Of a stretch of DNA of 64,000 nt, positions 55,028 to 64,000 are shown piece by piece. Numbering within the stretch: position 1 is the first letter of the stretch; each line of letters opens with the position of its first letter. The notes below the pieces were generated by a model. The model was not told the origin of the DNA and made no database searches. It saw nothing but the letters and a program-made list of their open reading frames with translations. The position numbers and the translations under genes are program-made. This DNA is from Mucilaginibacter yixingensis (GTDB taxonomy: Bacteria > Bacteroidota > Bacteroidia > Sphingobacteriales > Sphingobacteriaceae): positions 5,022,001-5,086,000 of the forward strand of contig NZ_CP160205.1 of the NCBI RefSeq assembly GCF_041080815.1, read 5' to 3'.

Positions 55028-57505
55028 ATGAAAATGAGATTCTTAACCTTTGCCGGGCTGCTGTTTTCTGCCGCCACATTTGCGCAAACAGCGCCCAAGG
55101 CAGATATTGGTACCATCCGCCAATCACTTAACAAACTGCAGGTTTTGGGCAGTGTGCTTTATGTAGCCGCCCACCCTGACGATGAGAACACCCGCTTGCT
55201 GGCCTACCTGGCCAACGAGAAACATTACCGTACCGGCTACCTGGCCCTTACCCGCGGTGATGGCGGCCAGAACCTGATAGGCAACGAACAGGGCGAGCTG
55301 CTGGGCCTTATTCGTACACAAGAATTATTAGCTGCCCGCCGCGTTGACGGTGCCGAGCAGTTCTTTACCCGCGCTAACGACTTTGGTTTCTCTAAAGGAC
55401 CGGATGAAACGCTAAAAATCTGGGACCGTAACCGGATCCTGAGCGATGTAGTTTGGACCATCCGCCGTTTTAAACCCGATGTTATCATCTGTCGTTTCCC
55501 AACTACGGGCGAGGGCGGTCACGGGCATCACACGGCCTCGGCTATCCTGGCGCAGGAAGCCTTTACCGCGGCGGCCGATCCGAAGAAATTTCCTGAGCAA
55601 TTAAAATATGTGCAGGTATGGCAAGCCAAACGTCTGTTGTGGAACACGTTTAGCTTTGGCGGCGTAAATACCACATCAGAGAGCCAGTTTAAAATTGATG
55701 AAGGTGCCTATAACCCTCTATTGGGCAAAGGTTACGGCGAAATGGCGGCCGAAAGCCGCTCTAACCACAAAACACAGGGCTTTGGCACCGCGGCACAACG
55801 CGGTCAGTTCTTTGATTATTTCAAGACCATTCTTGGCGAGGCACCTAAAAGCAGCCTGATGGATGGCGTGAACACCACCTGGGCCCGTGTACCGGGTAGC
55901 GACGGCATATCTGCTGATATTGATGCTATTAAAAAAGGCTTTGACGATGAACATCCGGATAAATCTGTACCGGCATTAATAGAGGTATTAAAAAAAGTAG
56001 AGCGGCAACGCGATTTTTACTGGCGCAACCAAAAGGTGCGTGAACTGAAAGACCTGATTGCCGCCTGTGCCGGCATCTGGATGGAAAGCTATGCCGCCGA
56101 CCCGAGCTACGCCCAAAACGAAAGAATGGATGTGCGCACCCAGATCATTAGTCGCCAGGGTGTGGATGCCTGTTTGTCTGAGATTGTGTACTACAATCCA
56201 ACCATGTTTCCAACCAATAAGCTGTTTAATGATGTGGCGTTAAAGCCAAACATACTCACCTCTTTTGATGGCGATTTGAAGGCGACCGAAATTACCCAGC
56301 CTTACTGGCTGCGTCATCCGCACAATCCAGGCCAGTATACGATAGACCCGGTTGACGAGAACGGCCAGCGCACGTTGCCGGAAACTACGCCTTATATGAC
56401 CATTATTACGCTGAGAATTCTGGATAAGGAGATGACGTTCATCCGCCCGATTCAGTATAAATATACAGACCCAGCCAAGGGCGAAATTTACCAGCCGGTA
56501 GATGTTACCCCTGCTATTACGGCTAATATTGCCGCCCAGAACTATATTTTCAGGACAGACAGCAGTCAGCCGCAAACAGTGCAGATCAATCTGAAAACCT
56601 TCGTTAACGGCAACGGCAGCGTTAGCCTGCAACCTGTGGAAGGCTGGAAGATCAGTCCGGATAAGATCGATTTCAGCGACAAAAAGAAAGGCGATGAGTG
56701 GACTGCCGAGTTTGCGGTAACGCCCGCTAATGATAAAGCAAAAACCAGCCTCCTCACGGCTGTGGCGCAGATTAATGGCCAACAATCAAGCATGGGGATC
56801 CAGCGCATCGCCTATGATCATATCCCGCACATTACCTTATTACCGCCCGCGCAAACCAAACTGGTTGATATCAACCTGAAAACCCCCGGCAACAAAAAGA
56901 TTGGCTACATAGCCGGCGCCGGCGACTTAGTGAGCGATGCGCTGAAACAGGTGGGCTATGATGTGTACCAACTGACCGAGGCTGAAGTGATGACCACAGA
57001 CCTATCGCAATACCAGGCCATTATTACCGGGGTGCGCGCCTACAATGTAAACAAGCGTTTGCCGGTAATGCAGCCCAAATTGCTGGAGTATGTAAACAAC
57101 GGCGGCACACTGCTGGTGCAGTACAATAATAATAACGGGGTGCTCGTTAATCCTATCGGTCCGTATCCGTTCCGCCCTGTAAATGAGCGGGTGACAGACG
57201 AAGCGGCCAAGGTAACCTTTGCCCAGCCAGACAGCGAGGTGTTAACCTCCCCTAATAAAATAGGACAAAACGACTTTGACGCCTGGATCCAAGAACGCGG
57301 CCTGTACTTTGTAGGCGATATTGACCCGCAATACCAAACTCCGCTGGAAATGAATGACCAGGGCGAAGCTCCTAAAAAAGGATCATTGATTGTAGCCAAC
57401 TATGGTAAAGGCAGATTTGTGTATACGTCGCTGGCTTTCTTCAGGGAACTGCCTGCAGGTGTGCCGGGAGCGTACAGGTTGTTTGTGAACTTGATAAGCA
57501 AATAG
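55028..57505 (+). CDS. Secreted PIG-L-family deacetylase with large C-terminal region
   Basis: The 825-residue protein has a Sec signal (MKMRFLTFAGLLFSAATFAQ). The PIG-L/LmbE zinc site is AHPDDE (residues 48-53) with a second metal motif GHGHHTA (164-170). These enzymes remove N-acetyl groups from glucosamine-containing compounds. From about residue 280 a long region follows that I cannot assign fully; near residue 620-810 a segment resembles a glutamine-amidotransferase-like fold (GYIAGAGDLVSDALKQ, then VQYNNNNG). The substrate may be a glycan or glycoconjugate outside the cell. The start at 55028 is chosen for the signal peptide. It is divergent from tetR. Confidence 0.85.
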   Translation: MKMRFLTFAGLLFSAATFAQTAPKADIGTIRQSLNKLQVLGSVLYVAAHPDDENTRLLAYLANEKHYRTGYLALTRGDGGQNLIGNEQGELLGLIRTQELLAARRVDGAEQFFTRANDFGFSKGPDETLKIWDRNRILSDVVWTIRRFKPDVIICRFPTTGEGGHGHHTASAILAQEAFTAAADPKKFPEQLKYVQVWQAKRLLWNTFSFGGVNTTSESQFKIDEGAYNPLLGKGYGEMAAESRSNHKTQGFGTAAQRGQFFDYFKTILGEAPKSSLMDGVNTTWARVPGSDGISADIDAIKKGFDDEHPDKSVPALIEVLKKVERQRDFYWRNQKVRELKDLIAACAGIWMESYAADPSYAQNERMDVRTQIISRQGVDACLSEIVYYNPTMFPTNKLFNDVALKPNILTSFDGDLKATEITQPYWLRHPHNPGQYTIDPVDENGQRTLPETTPYMTIITLRILDKEMTFIRPIQYKYTDPAKGEIYQPVDVTPAITANIAAQNYIFRTDSSQPQTVQINLKTFVNGNGSVSLQPVEGWKISPDKIDFSDKKKGDEWTAEFAVTPANDKAKTSLLTAVAQINGQQSSMGIQRIAYDHIPHITLLPPAQTKLVDINLKTPGNKKIGYIAGAGDLVSDALKQVGYDVYQLTEAEVMTTDLSQYQAIITGVRAYNVNKRLPVMQPKLLEYVNNGGTLLVQYNNNNGVLVNPIGPYPFRPVNERVTDEAAKVTFAQPDSEVLTSPNKIGQNDFDAWIQERGLYFVGDIDPQYQTPLEMNDQGEAPKKGSLIVANYGKGRFVYTSLAFFRELPAGVPGAYRLFVNLISK

Positions 57506-57549
57506 CGTTTTAACAGAGTTTATAGAATACTGGAATTATTCCCCCTCAT

Positions 57550-57693
57550 GTCATTTCGATGAGCACGAGGGCAGGTGTAGCGCGTAGGAGCGGAAGAGAA
57601 ATCTTAGCCCCCACGCCGGGCAGGTGGCTTGCAGATTGTCTAAGATTTCTCCTCACGCCATTACGCTGCCTCCGCTTGTTCGTTCGAAATGAC
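57550..57693. repeat. Inverted-repeat element, family C (copy 3)
   Basis: The outer arms are GTCATTTCGATGAGC and GTTCGAAATGAC; the inner arms are AGAAATCTTAGC and CTAAGATTTCT. It fills most of the 268-base gap before the subtilase gene. Confidence 0.85.
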
Positions 57694-57773
57694 ATAATTG
57701 TTGATACTTTAACAGGGCTTTGCAAAAATTTCCACAAATTCAGGCTCAGACAAGGCGGACAAGCGAAATAGAC

Positions 57774-59375
57774 ATGAATAAACCATTTATAAAACTCTTA
57801 CTGGCGATCTGGCTGTGCCTGCCGCTTTCTCTTTCTGCACAACGTCTTAAAAAAATAGACTATCCCCTGCCCAACTGGCAAAACCTTGATTTGCAGGCCG
57901 ACGGTAATTTTGGTATGAGCACCGAGAAGGCATATAAGGAATTGCTGCAAGGGAAGCCGCACGTGCCGGTAGTGGTAGCAGTGATTGATGGTGGTATAGA
58001 TATTAATCACGAAGATCTGAAAAACGAGATCTGGACCAACCCCAAAGAAATACCCGGCAATAAGCTGGACGATGATCAGAACGGATACCCTGATGATGTG
58101 AACGGCTGGAACTTTATCGGCTCAGACAAAGGCAGTCTGCAGTATGATAACCTGGAGCTAACCCGCATTTTGCGCCGCGATATGGTGGAGTATAAGTATG
58201 CCGATACCCGCTATTTTACGCCAGAGCAGATGGCTAAATACAAAAAGTACCAGCAGTTGGATGATGTGCTGAACGATAAGATCAAGAAAGCGCAAAAAAC
58301 ATCTGAGGATCTGGGCAAGTTTCTGCCGTATATGCAAAGCCTGCTACGGTCTGTAGGTAAACAAGATCCTACTTATGTGGACATGCTGCGTTATTATCCC
58401 GAAAATGAGGTGCAGGCCGCGTTGAAAAAAATTGTACTGCTCAACTGGCGGTCGGGCACATTTGACGAGTTTAGACGGGATGAGATTGACGAGCCTTACC
58501 AGTTTGCGCAGGATGAACTGAAATATCACTTGAATATTGACTTTGATCCGCGTGATTCTATTGGCGACAACTATACTGATGACACCCAGCGCTTTTACGG
58601 CAACAACAATGTAGGCGGCCCCGGCGATGAGCATGGCACGCACGTGGCCGGTATCATTGGCGCGCAGCGCGATAACAACCTGGGCGTAAAAGGCGTGGCC
58701 GATGATGTGCGGATCATGTCGGTACGCACGGTACCAAATGGAGATGAGCGCGATAAAGATGTAGCCAACGCCATCCGTTACGCAGCAGAGAACGGCGCTA
58801 AAGTGATTAACATGAGCTTTGGTAAAGATTACTCGTGGGACAAAAAAACGGTAGATGCCGCCGTGAAATTTGCCATGAGTAAAGACGTATTACTGGTGCA
58901 TGCCGCAGGTAACGACCATAAGAATACCGACGAGACTACCTTCTACCCTAACCCCCGTTACGAAGACGGCAGTGGCAAAGCCGATGCCTGGATTGAGGTA
59001 GGCGCTTCGTCTTTCAGAGATAACAACGAGTTGGCCGCCGATTTTTCTAACTACGGTAAAACCACGGTGGATGTGTTTGCGCCCGGCGTAAAAATCTACT
59101 CTACCTCACCCGATTCTAAATACCGCGTACACGATGGTACCAGCATGGCTGCACCATCTGTGGCTGGGGTAGCTGCTTTGATCCGTTCTTACTATCCTAA
59201 ACTAACTGCCGTGCAGGTCAAAGAGATCATCATGAAATCGGTAACCAAGGTAAACCACGATGTAAAAGTAAAGGTAGGCGAGAAAAGCACCAGAAGTATC
59301 CCCTTTGCCGATACCTGCGTTAGCGGTGGAATTGTGAATGCCTATGAGGCCTTGAAACTGGCCGCGACGTATTAA
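57774..59375 (+). CDS. Secreted S8 subtilisin-like serine peptidase
   Basis: The 533-residue protein has a Sec signal (MNKPFIKLLLAIWLCL..., cleavage near LSAQ). The catalytic triad is D72 (VVAVIDGGID), H287 (DEHGTHVAG) and S457 (DGTSMAAPS), with the oxyanion-hole asparagine in LVHAAGNDH. The stretch between D72 and H287 is about 215 residues, far longer than in subtilisin, so an inserted, largely helical domain sits there. The start at 57774 is chosen because the frame from 57720 lacks a signal. No pro-domain like that of secreted subtilisins is obvious. It is monocistronic. Confidence 0.93.
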   Translation: MNKPFIKLLLAIWLCLPLSLSAQRLKKIDYPLPNWQNLDLQADGNFGMSTEKAYKELLQGKPHVPVVVAVIDGGIDINHEDLKNEIWTNPKEIPGNKLDDDQNGYPDDVNGWNFIGSDKGSLQYDNLELTRILRRDMVEYKYADTRYFTPEQMAKYKKYQQLDDVLNDKIKKAQKTSEDLGKFLPYMQSLLRSVGKQDPTYVDMLRYYPENEVQAALKKIVLLNWRSGTFDEFRRDEIDEPYQFAQDELKYHLNIDFDPRDSIGDNYTDDTQRFYGNNNVGGPGDEHGTHVAGIIGAQRDNNLGVKGVADDVRIMSVRTVPNGDERDKDVANAIRYAAENGAKVINMSFGKDYSWDKKTVDAAVKFAMSKDVLLVHAAGNDHKNTDETTFYPNPRYEDGSGKADAWIEVGASSFRDNNELAADFSNYGKTTVDVFAPGVKIYSTSPDSKYRVHDGTSMAAPSVAGVAALIRSYYPKLTAVQVKEIIMKSVTKVNHDVKVKVGEKSTRSIPFADTCVSGGIVNAYEALKLAATY

Positions 59376-59399
59376 GTAGTGGTGCACTTTATCCACATT

Positions 59400-59544
59400 G
59401 TCATTGCGAGGAACGAAGCAATCTCCTCGAAGGATAGTCTAGTTTGCTATCTTATAATGTGACGAGCTTATTAATTCTATTAATTGTTTTTTAATGGAAT
59501 TAATGAGCCCCTCCGGTCGGCTGTCTCCGTTCCCCGCAATTGAC
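59400..59544. repeat. Inverted-repeat element, family B (long form, copy 4)
   Basis: The arms GTCATTGCGAGGAACGAAGC and CCGTTCCCCGCAATTGAC are partly decayed. The interior has ATTAATGAGCCCCTCCGGTCGG, as in the copy at 2861-3007. It lies between the subtilase gene and the convergent DUF2306 gene. Confidence 0.85.
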
Positions 59545-59555
59545 AAATCTGTAAA

Positions 59556-60200
59556 TCAATTGCCTATTTGCCCGGCAAAAGCAACGCCCATCATTCTATA
59601 CCTGTTCAGCCATTCTACCAGTAATAAATTGGGCACCCAGCTTGCAAAAGCAATAATGAGGTAATTATTATCAAAAGCAACGCCTACGCCCATTTGATGC
59701 AGCATCCAGATGTAAAACCGCAGGGTTACTGCGGCAAAGGCCAGGGCATAGCTGCGGTTCATCATTTTTATGTGTCCCTGTATATCGCCGCGTAATACCA
59801 GTACCCAGGCCGCGGAGGTAAAAAACACCCAAAGCATATTTTGCAGCAGGAATGATAGAAACACGCCCGGGCCGCGGTGGATAAACCAGGTCATCACAAA
59901 ACCGCCGGGTGAGGCAAAAAACAGCACGCCAAAAACGTAGATCTTTCCCAACAGGCGGTGTAGCTTTTTATGCTGATAAACCCATCTGGAGAATTGGAAA
60001 AACCCGGCCAGCAAAATCAGGCTGCTGCCCCAAATGTGTGCATAAAATGCAGGGAGGTACCAGCCCGTTTTTACGGCCATTTGCTTTAGCTGCAGAAAAC
60101 CCTCGTCGTTCTTAAAATTAAGGTATTGGTAGGTGCTGATGCTCAAGGGCAAAATCCACACAAAGGCCAGCGCACGCAGTAGAATACCGGTAATCCTCAT
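59556..60200 (-). CDS. DUF2306 membrane protein
   Basis: The 214-residue protein has about six hydrophobic helices. Histidines and aromatic residues in the loops (YAHIWGSSLILLAG, HKKLHRLLGKIYV, GHIKMMNRSYAL) match the DUF2306 family, whose members may carry haem-like ligands, but this is not established. The function is unknown. It overlaps the upstream WG-repeat gene by four bases (ATGA), so the two are translationally coupled. Confidence 0.85.
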   Translation of the reverse strand: MRITGILLRALAFVWILPLSISTYQYLNFKNDEGFLQLKQMAVKTGWYLPAFYAHIWGSSLILLAGFFQFSRWVYQHKKLHRLLGKIYVFGVLFFASPGGFVMTWFIHRGPGVFLSFLLQNMLWVFFTSAAWVLVLRGDIQGHIKMMNRSYALAFAAVTLRFYIWMLHQMGVGVAFDNNYLIIAFASWVPNLLLVEWLNRYRMMGVAFAGQIGN

Positions 60201-62068
60201 TTGGCAGCTAACGCTTTTTTGCTGGCTTGCTGGGCATTCAGCTTTTTATTAATAAAGGCAAGGTTATATTTATCTATAGCCGTTAATGAGTCATCAACAT
60301 TGTCGTTGTACTTATCTTTTTCAGCGTAATTATAAAACAGGCTCTCCTGAAATACGTTGTTCCAGGTTGTATCCTTAAAGTGATACTTGTAATCGGCATA
60401 GATTTCGTTTTTCATATAACGCAGCATCTCGGTGTTTACCTTGTTAATGCTAGTCTTATCATCTAACGTATAGCAGGCGTTTAAGTAGCTGTCGTCCATT
60501 TGCACATACTTGGTAAAGCCAAATTTGCGGTGATTGGGCAGTTCTACCAGTTTGTTGTTCTTTATAACCAGGTAATGATAGCCGGGGCCGCCGCATACAT
60601 AATAATCGCGGGTGTAGAGCGTAATTTGCAAATTGCCGGCGGTGCGCGCTTCAAAGAGCGTGTCATTTAGCTGCCTGATGCTGTTAACATTGCATTTTCC
60701 TTCAAAATTAATACCATCCTCATCTTCGCTAAAATCGGTGGATACATCGGCACCGTAAATTCTGTTATTCTTTTTATTGGCTAGGATGATCTTCTTGCGA
60801 TCATAAAATTCGCCGCGACCGCCCACAAAATAATCGCGGATGGAATAGAAGATCGAAGTAAACCAATTGTCGCTGGTATTTTTCTCCTCGGTTTTTACGC
60901 TGTATTGAGTGGCGCCTTCTCCAAACACATTCCGGCGTAACGGATTTATATATGATTCCACAGTTGGCATCAGACCCAGGTCTACCAGGTAAGATGGCGG
61001 AAGGTAGACGCTGTTATGTTCCTCGCGCGAGTTGTGTTCTGTTATGCTCTCAAAGCTGGTGTTTTTCAGTGTGAAACTCTGGCCTATGTTTTTGATGCGT
61101 GGCAACAGGTTGGCTATTTGGATACCAGGGTCTTTGTCGGTTACGGTGTAGTCGTTCTTCCACCAGTAATAATCATCGCCTTTGCGTAATACGGCCAGGT
61201 TGGCGGCGTCATTCAATGGGAAGATCTGATCATATACTACCGGCAAAACCAGCTTGCCATCAAGGCTGTAAAAACCACGTTTGTGGCTTTTCTCCACCTC
61301 TATCAGCGTTGGGTAGGTTGCGCCAATGTTGTGCACCAGGTCAAAGGCTGCCGGTACTATTTCTTTTCTGCCGGGGCCTACCAGGCCCATTTGATAGTTG
61401 AGTACCGTGTCTTTATAAAAGGAAACATCAAAGTTTTTATCTCCCTTAACAACAAAGAAATAGGTTTTACCATTGAGGTGCTGAAACCAGGGAATGGTAT
61501 CATACTGGGCTTTTAATGAATCGGCCGCAGCAAAGGCCGCCAGTGTTTGCGGACTGTAAATGTCTTTGTCGGTCAGCGTTTTTTCATGCACCAGGTTCTC
61601 ATAATCAATATAATCACCCAGAAACTTTTTGGTGTCTACATCAACAATCTTGTAATTGTCTTTCCCCGTTTTTTTTATGCGGAAGGTGAGCATAGTTGAA
61701 CGAGTCTCAATACTATCACGATGCAGATTCACTGAAAAAGTAGCCGTAGAGACCTCAGGAGTAACGGTTGTAATGGTGCAATCGGCAATATCCAGATCAA
61801 GTTTAAAAATAGGCTTGCTGTCTTTAACAGATCCGCTTTTGCCGCATATCAGGTTAACAAAGCGAGCTACCTCTCCCCGGCGGGTGGGCATATTAAAGGC
61901 CTGTACTAATGAGTCGGTTTGCGCACTTTTTACCTGCAGGCTAAAAAGGGTTAAAAACTGGGTAATGCCATTGGTATTATCAGTTTTGCTTTTGCAATGG
62001 GTAAAAAGGGTGATGCCGGCCAGCAACAATGCTGCGGCAATGAGGGTGGGATATGGTTTGGTTTTCAT
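60197..62068 (-). CDS. Exported WG-repeat-like protein of unknown function
   Basis: I cannot name this 623-residue protein. An N-terminal signal segment ends at LFTHC; a lipobox with His before the cysteine is unusual, so lipoprotein status is uncertain. Residues about 210-330 contain WG-like repeats (MGLVGPGRKEIVPAAFD, RGFYSLDGKLVLPVVYDQIFP). The C-terminal half is rich in charged and aromatic residues with a segment YVCGGPGYHYLVIKNNKLVELPN. It overlaps the DUF2306 gene by four bases and precedes it in the transcript. Confidence 0.65.
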   Translation of the reverse strand: MKTKPYPTLIAAALLLAGITLFTHCKSKTDNTNGITQFLTLFSLQVKSAQTDSLVQAFNMPTRRGEVARFVNLICGKSGSVKDSKPIFKLDLDIADCTITTVTPEVSTATFSVNLHRDSIETRSTMLTFRIKKTGKDNYKIVDVDTKKFLGDYIDYENLVHEKTLTDKDIYSPQTLAAFAAADSLKAQYDTIPWFQHLNGKTYFFVVKGDKNFDVSFYKDTVLNYQMGLVGPGRKEIVPAAFDLVHNIGATYPTLIEVEKSHKRGFYSLDGKLVLPVVYDQIFPLNDAANLAVLRKGDDYYWWKNDYTVTDKDPGIQIANLLPRIKNIGQSFTLKNTSFESITEHNSREEHNSVYLPPSYLVDLGLMPTVESYINPLRRNVFGEGATQYSVKTEEKNTSDNWFTSIFYSIRDYFVGGRGEFYDRKKIILANKKNNRIYGADVSTDFSEDEDGINFEGKCNVNSIRQLNDTLFEARTAGNLQITLYTRDYYVCGGPGYHYLVIKNNKLVELPNHRKFGFTKYVQMDDSYLNACYTLDDKTSINKVNTEMLRYMKNEIYADYKYHFKDTTWNNVFQESLFYNYAEKDKYNDNVDDSLTAIDKYNLAFINKKLNAQQASKKALAAK

Positions 62069-62158
62069 ACAATATTGGCCGGGCAGTATTAGTGTAGCCC
62101 TTTAAATTGTTAATGAAAGATAGGCATTATTTGTATCCCTCCAAATAAAATGGCACGC

Positions 62159-62962
62159 TTACACTCGCGACGGCGCTACCCCATACATCTTTTTAAAGGC
62201 AAAAGAGAAATGCGACAGATCTTCAAAACCCAGATCCATATAAATAGTTGAGGGGGCGGCACCTTTCTCTTTGATAAGATAATGCGCCTCGCGCAGGCGG
62301 CGTTGTTGCAGCCATTTGCTGGGCGATGTGTGGAATGCTTTCTCAAAGTCGCGCTTAAAGGTGGCCAGGCTGCGGCCGGTGAGGTAAGCAAAACGATTTA
62401 GCCCTACGTTGAAATGGAAATTGCGGTTCATAAAAGCTTCCAGATCTATCTTGCCCGGCTCGCTAAAATCAAACAGCGTGTTCTTCAGCTCCGGATTGGT
62501 TTTGAGCAACAGCATCAGCGCTTCGGTTACCTTGTGTTCCATCAACTCCGGATCGGGAGCCTCGGTTTCCAGATAAGGTAATAACGAGTTGATAAAGGCT
62601 TTAAAGTGCGGATTGGATTCCAGTTTCAGGATGGTGCCATCAAAAGCCGGGCCGTCTACCTTATAGGCGTGCGTGAGGCTGAAATTGCGCAGCATATCCT
62701 GACTGAAGCGGATAGAGATCGATTTAAAGTCTCCGCCGTTTTCTGGCGGCACTTTAGAAAATTTTAACAACCGGTTGCGGCGCATAAAACGGAAATCACC
62801 GGGCTGATTCGCAAACTCCTGCTCGCCATCGTTCACCATCATAGTGCCTGCCACCTGGTAGCTGAAAATGTGCTCGGGTACAAACTGCTCCCCTTCACGG
62901 CTGCGGCTATGGTAGCACGAGTAAAGGATACGCGGTCGGTCGTTTGGTGCGTCGGTTGTCAT
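62159..62962 (-). CDS. AraC-family transcriptional regulator
   Basis: The 267-residue protein has a C-terminal double helix-turn-helix (residues about 165-265), with FAYLTGRSLATFKRDFEKAF, SPSKWLQQRRLREAHYLI and YMDLGFEDLSHFSFAFKKMYG, the standard AraC DNA-binding pattern. The N-terminal half is a cupin-like ligand domain (VAGTMMVNDGEQEFANQPGDF) whose effector is unknown. It stands alone and is divergent from a membrane protein gene at 63041, which it may regulate. Confidence 0.93.
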   Translation of the reverse strand: MTTDAPNDRPRILYSCYHSRSREGEQFVPEHIFSYQVAGTMMVNDGEQEFANQPGDFRFMRRNRLLKFSKVPPENGGDFKSISIRFSQDMLRNFSLTHAYKVDGPAFDGTILKLESNPHFKAFINSLLPYLETEAPDPELMEHKVTEALMLLLKTNPELKNTLFDFSEPGKIDLEAFMNRNFHFNVGLNRFAYLTGRSLATFKRDFEKAFHTSPSKWLQQRRLREAHYLIKEKGAAPSTIYMDLGFEDLSHFSFAFKKMYGVAPSRV

Positions 62963-63040
62963 TATCCAAATTTAATGGGTATAGTTTTGCTTTGTGCAGC
63001 GGGTTTGTCGATAAATTATCATATTCGCCCATAAGAACCG

Positions 63041-63655
63041 ATGAAATACTTTTTAAGGCGTTTAAAAACGTCACCCACTCTTTTCCTGATTGCCGGGCCG
63101 CTGCTCATTTTGTTCTTTTGCTATAAAGGTTATTTTCTCATCCACCTGGTGTTTAAGCATAATATCTGGGGGTTGATGTACCCGGCTTATATTGCCATAG
63201 TGCTGCTGGCCATGCTGCTGGATGGTTTCCTGGTTAAGCGCATGCACTACAATTGGGTAACGCTGATAGAAATTGGGTTGATCGTCCTCTTCCGGATTGC
63301 CAACCGTTATGAAGAACGCGGCCTTACCCTCAATCTTTATCAAATGAGCGGTAAAGTGTTGGTAATTATTGATGACCCTAAAGGTCTTACGCCTAAAGAT
63401 TTCAAACAAACCGGCATTTTTAATAAGGAATATGCTATACCGGCCGATGGGGTGCTGCGCATCAACCGCCGGGCCTTTCCTCCGGATGAGTTTAATTTTA
63501 AGACACCATCCGATTGGCAAGGCTGCACCGAGATTTTTTATTCCAAACCTGATTATCCTTTTAATTGGGAAATGGTGACCCCTGCATTTAGCAATGTAAA
63601 CTATAACCGGCACGCGGCGGACAGCGTGCTGCAAAGTAAAGGATTGTTGAAGTAA
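63041..63655 (+). CDS. Membrane protein of unknown function
   Basis: I do not recognise this 204-residue protein. It has two to three hydrophobic helices in the first 90 residues (LFLIAGPLLILFFCYKGYFL, IAIVLLAMLLDGFLV, LIEIGLIVLF) and then a soluble C-terminal domain with NRRAFPPDEFNFKTPSDW and QGCTEIFYSKPDYPF. The soluble part probably faces the periplasm or cytoplasm; topology is not certain. It is divergent from the AraC gene. Confidence 0.65.
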   Translation: MKYFLRRLKTSPTLFLIAGPLLILFFCYKGYFLIHLVFKHNIWGLMYPAYIAIVLLAMLLDGFLVKRMHYNWVTLIEIGLIVLFRIANRYEERGLTLNLYQMSGKVLVIIDDPKGLTPKDFKQTGIFNKEYAIPADGVLRINRRAFPPDEFNFKTPSDWQGCTEIFYSKPDYPFNWEMVTPAFSNVNYNRHAADSVLQSKGLLK

Positions 63656-63746
63656 TTGGCATAGTTGGCGGCCTACATTTTTGTGGTTTACTAAGGCTGA
63701 TTATATTTATGTCGCCAATCGTCTTACCCTCAGAAAACAACTGTAT

Positions 63747-64000
63747 ATGAGTTTTAAAGTGATATTGTTGATCTCAGTTTGTTTGTTTTTGTCATCTTCG
63801 CTTAGAAGTGAAGATACATTACGGAGTAAAAATAGAAGTGGAGTTTACACTTCTAACTTTGGTAAGGTTACTATTGCGATAACAGGTGCCTCAATAACAG
63901 GCGCATATGAATATTACGATAAATGGGATGAAAAAAACCATTCGTTTACCGATATAAACTGCTTCTACATTCATGGCAAGATATCTAAGAAGGGAGTCTG
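63747..64000 (+). CDS. Secreted protein of unknown function (3' end cut by window edge)
   Basis: A frame opens at the ATG at 63747 and stays open for the 84 complete codons up to the window end. The N terminus (MSFKVILLISVCLFLSSSL) is a Sec signal. The visible part has a segment SGVYTSNFGKVTIAITGASI and a cysteine in INCFYIHG. Nothing more can be said without the rest of the gene. Confidence 0.55.
   Translation, partial: MSFKVILLISVCLFLSSSLRSEDTLRSKNRSGVYTSNFGKVTIAITGASITGAYEYYDKWDEKNHSFTDINCFYIHGKISKKGV

Overview
The window comes from a chromosome of the phylum Bacteroidota. It is most likely a member of the Sphingobacteriaceae, such as Mucilaginibacter or Pedobacter; this is inferred from gene families, not from a marker gene. 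Pointers are promoters with the phylum-specific -7 box TAnnTTTG (for example at 43729-43736, 48052-48059, 2791-2798), M61 and M28 secreted peptidases, Reg_prop-type propellers, many small secreted proteins with Sec signals, and a SAM-I riboswitch in front of metH. No rRNA, tRNA, CRISPR, prophage or insertion sequence was seen. Most of the content is ordinary chromosomal metabolism.

Layout. 1-8 kb (mostly minus strand): a ferredoxin-type reductase and quinone oxidoreductase pair, Mn/Fe superoxide dismutase, a TonB-C/propeller protein, tadA-sdpI-csaA, fabG and a DUF1624 membrane protein. 8-16 kb: an M61 peptidase with a Crp-type regulator, an Lhr-like helicase, two tandem His/Gly-rich secreted paralogs, an SGNH hydrolase and a GreA/B-like factor. 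16-27 kb: an M61-M28 peptidase pair, an APC permease, a methyltransferase, a receiver-like protein with a pirin, and RecQ. 27-34 kb: a toxin-antitoxin pair, ferrochelatase, and an envelope-sugar group (WaaA/KdtA, UDP-xylose synthase, GalE, PHP-type tyrosine phosphatase). 34-37 kb: two tandem DRGH-type nuclease lipoproteins. 37-47 kb: thiL, SAM riboswitch-metH-metF, pyruvate dehydrogenase E1 beta, a stand-alone B12-binding protein with an enoyl-CoA hydratase. 47-50 kb: a beta-barrel protein, then a peroxiredoxin followed by an AhpD-like protein. 50-55 kb: a tetR-tolC-emrA-emrB efflux operon with two matching palindromic operators. 55-64 kb: PIG-L deacetylase, subtilase, DUF2306/WG-repeat proteins, an AraC regulator and two membrane or secreted unknowns.

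The most distinctive feature is the density and variety of short inverted-repeat elements between genes. I can separate about ten families (called A to K here), each present in one to six copies. They are bounded by inverted arms or form double hairpins, and they have entered the genes as well. One lies in frame inside the Lhr helicase. Others supply the last codons and stop of RecQ and of the receiver-like protein, the Shine-Dalgarno-like sequence of metF and of the ahpD-like gene, or false upstream start codons for metH and an M61 peptidase. One family (E) folds as two hairpins joined by a conserved linker, and one copy changes the stem sequence while keeping the pairing. An AT-rich, gene-free stretch ending in an orphan terminator (49680-49821) may be a small RNA gene.
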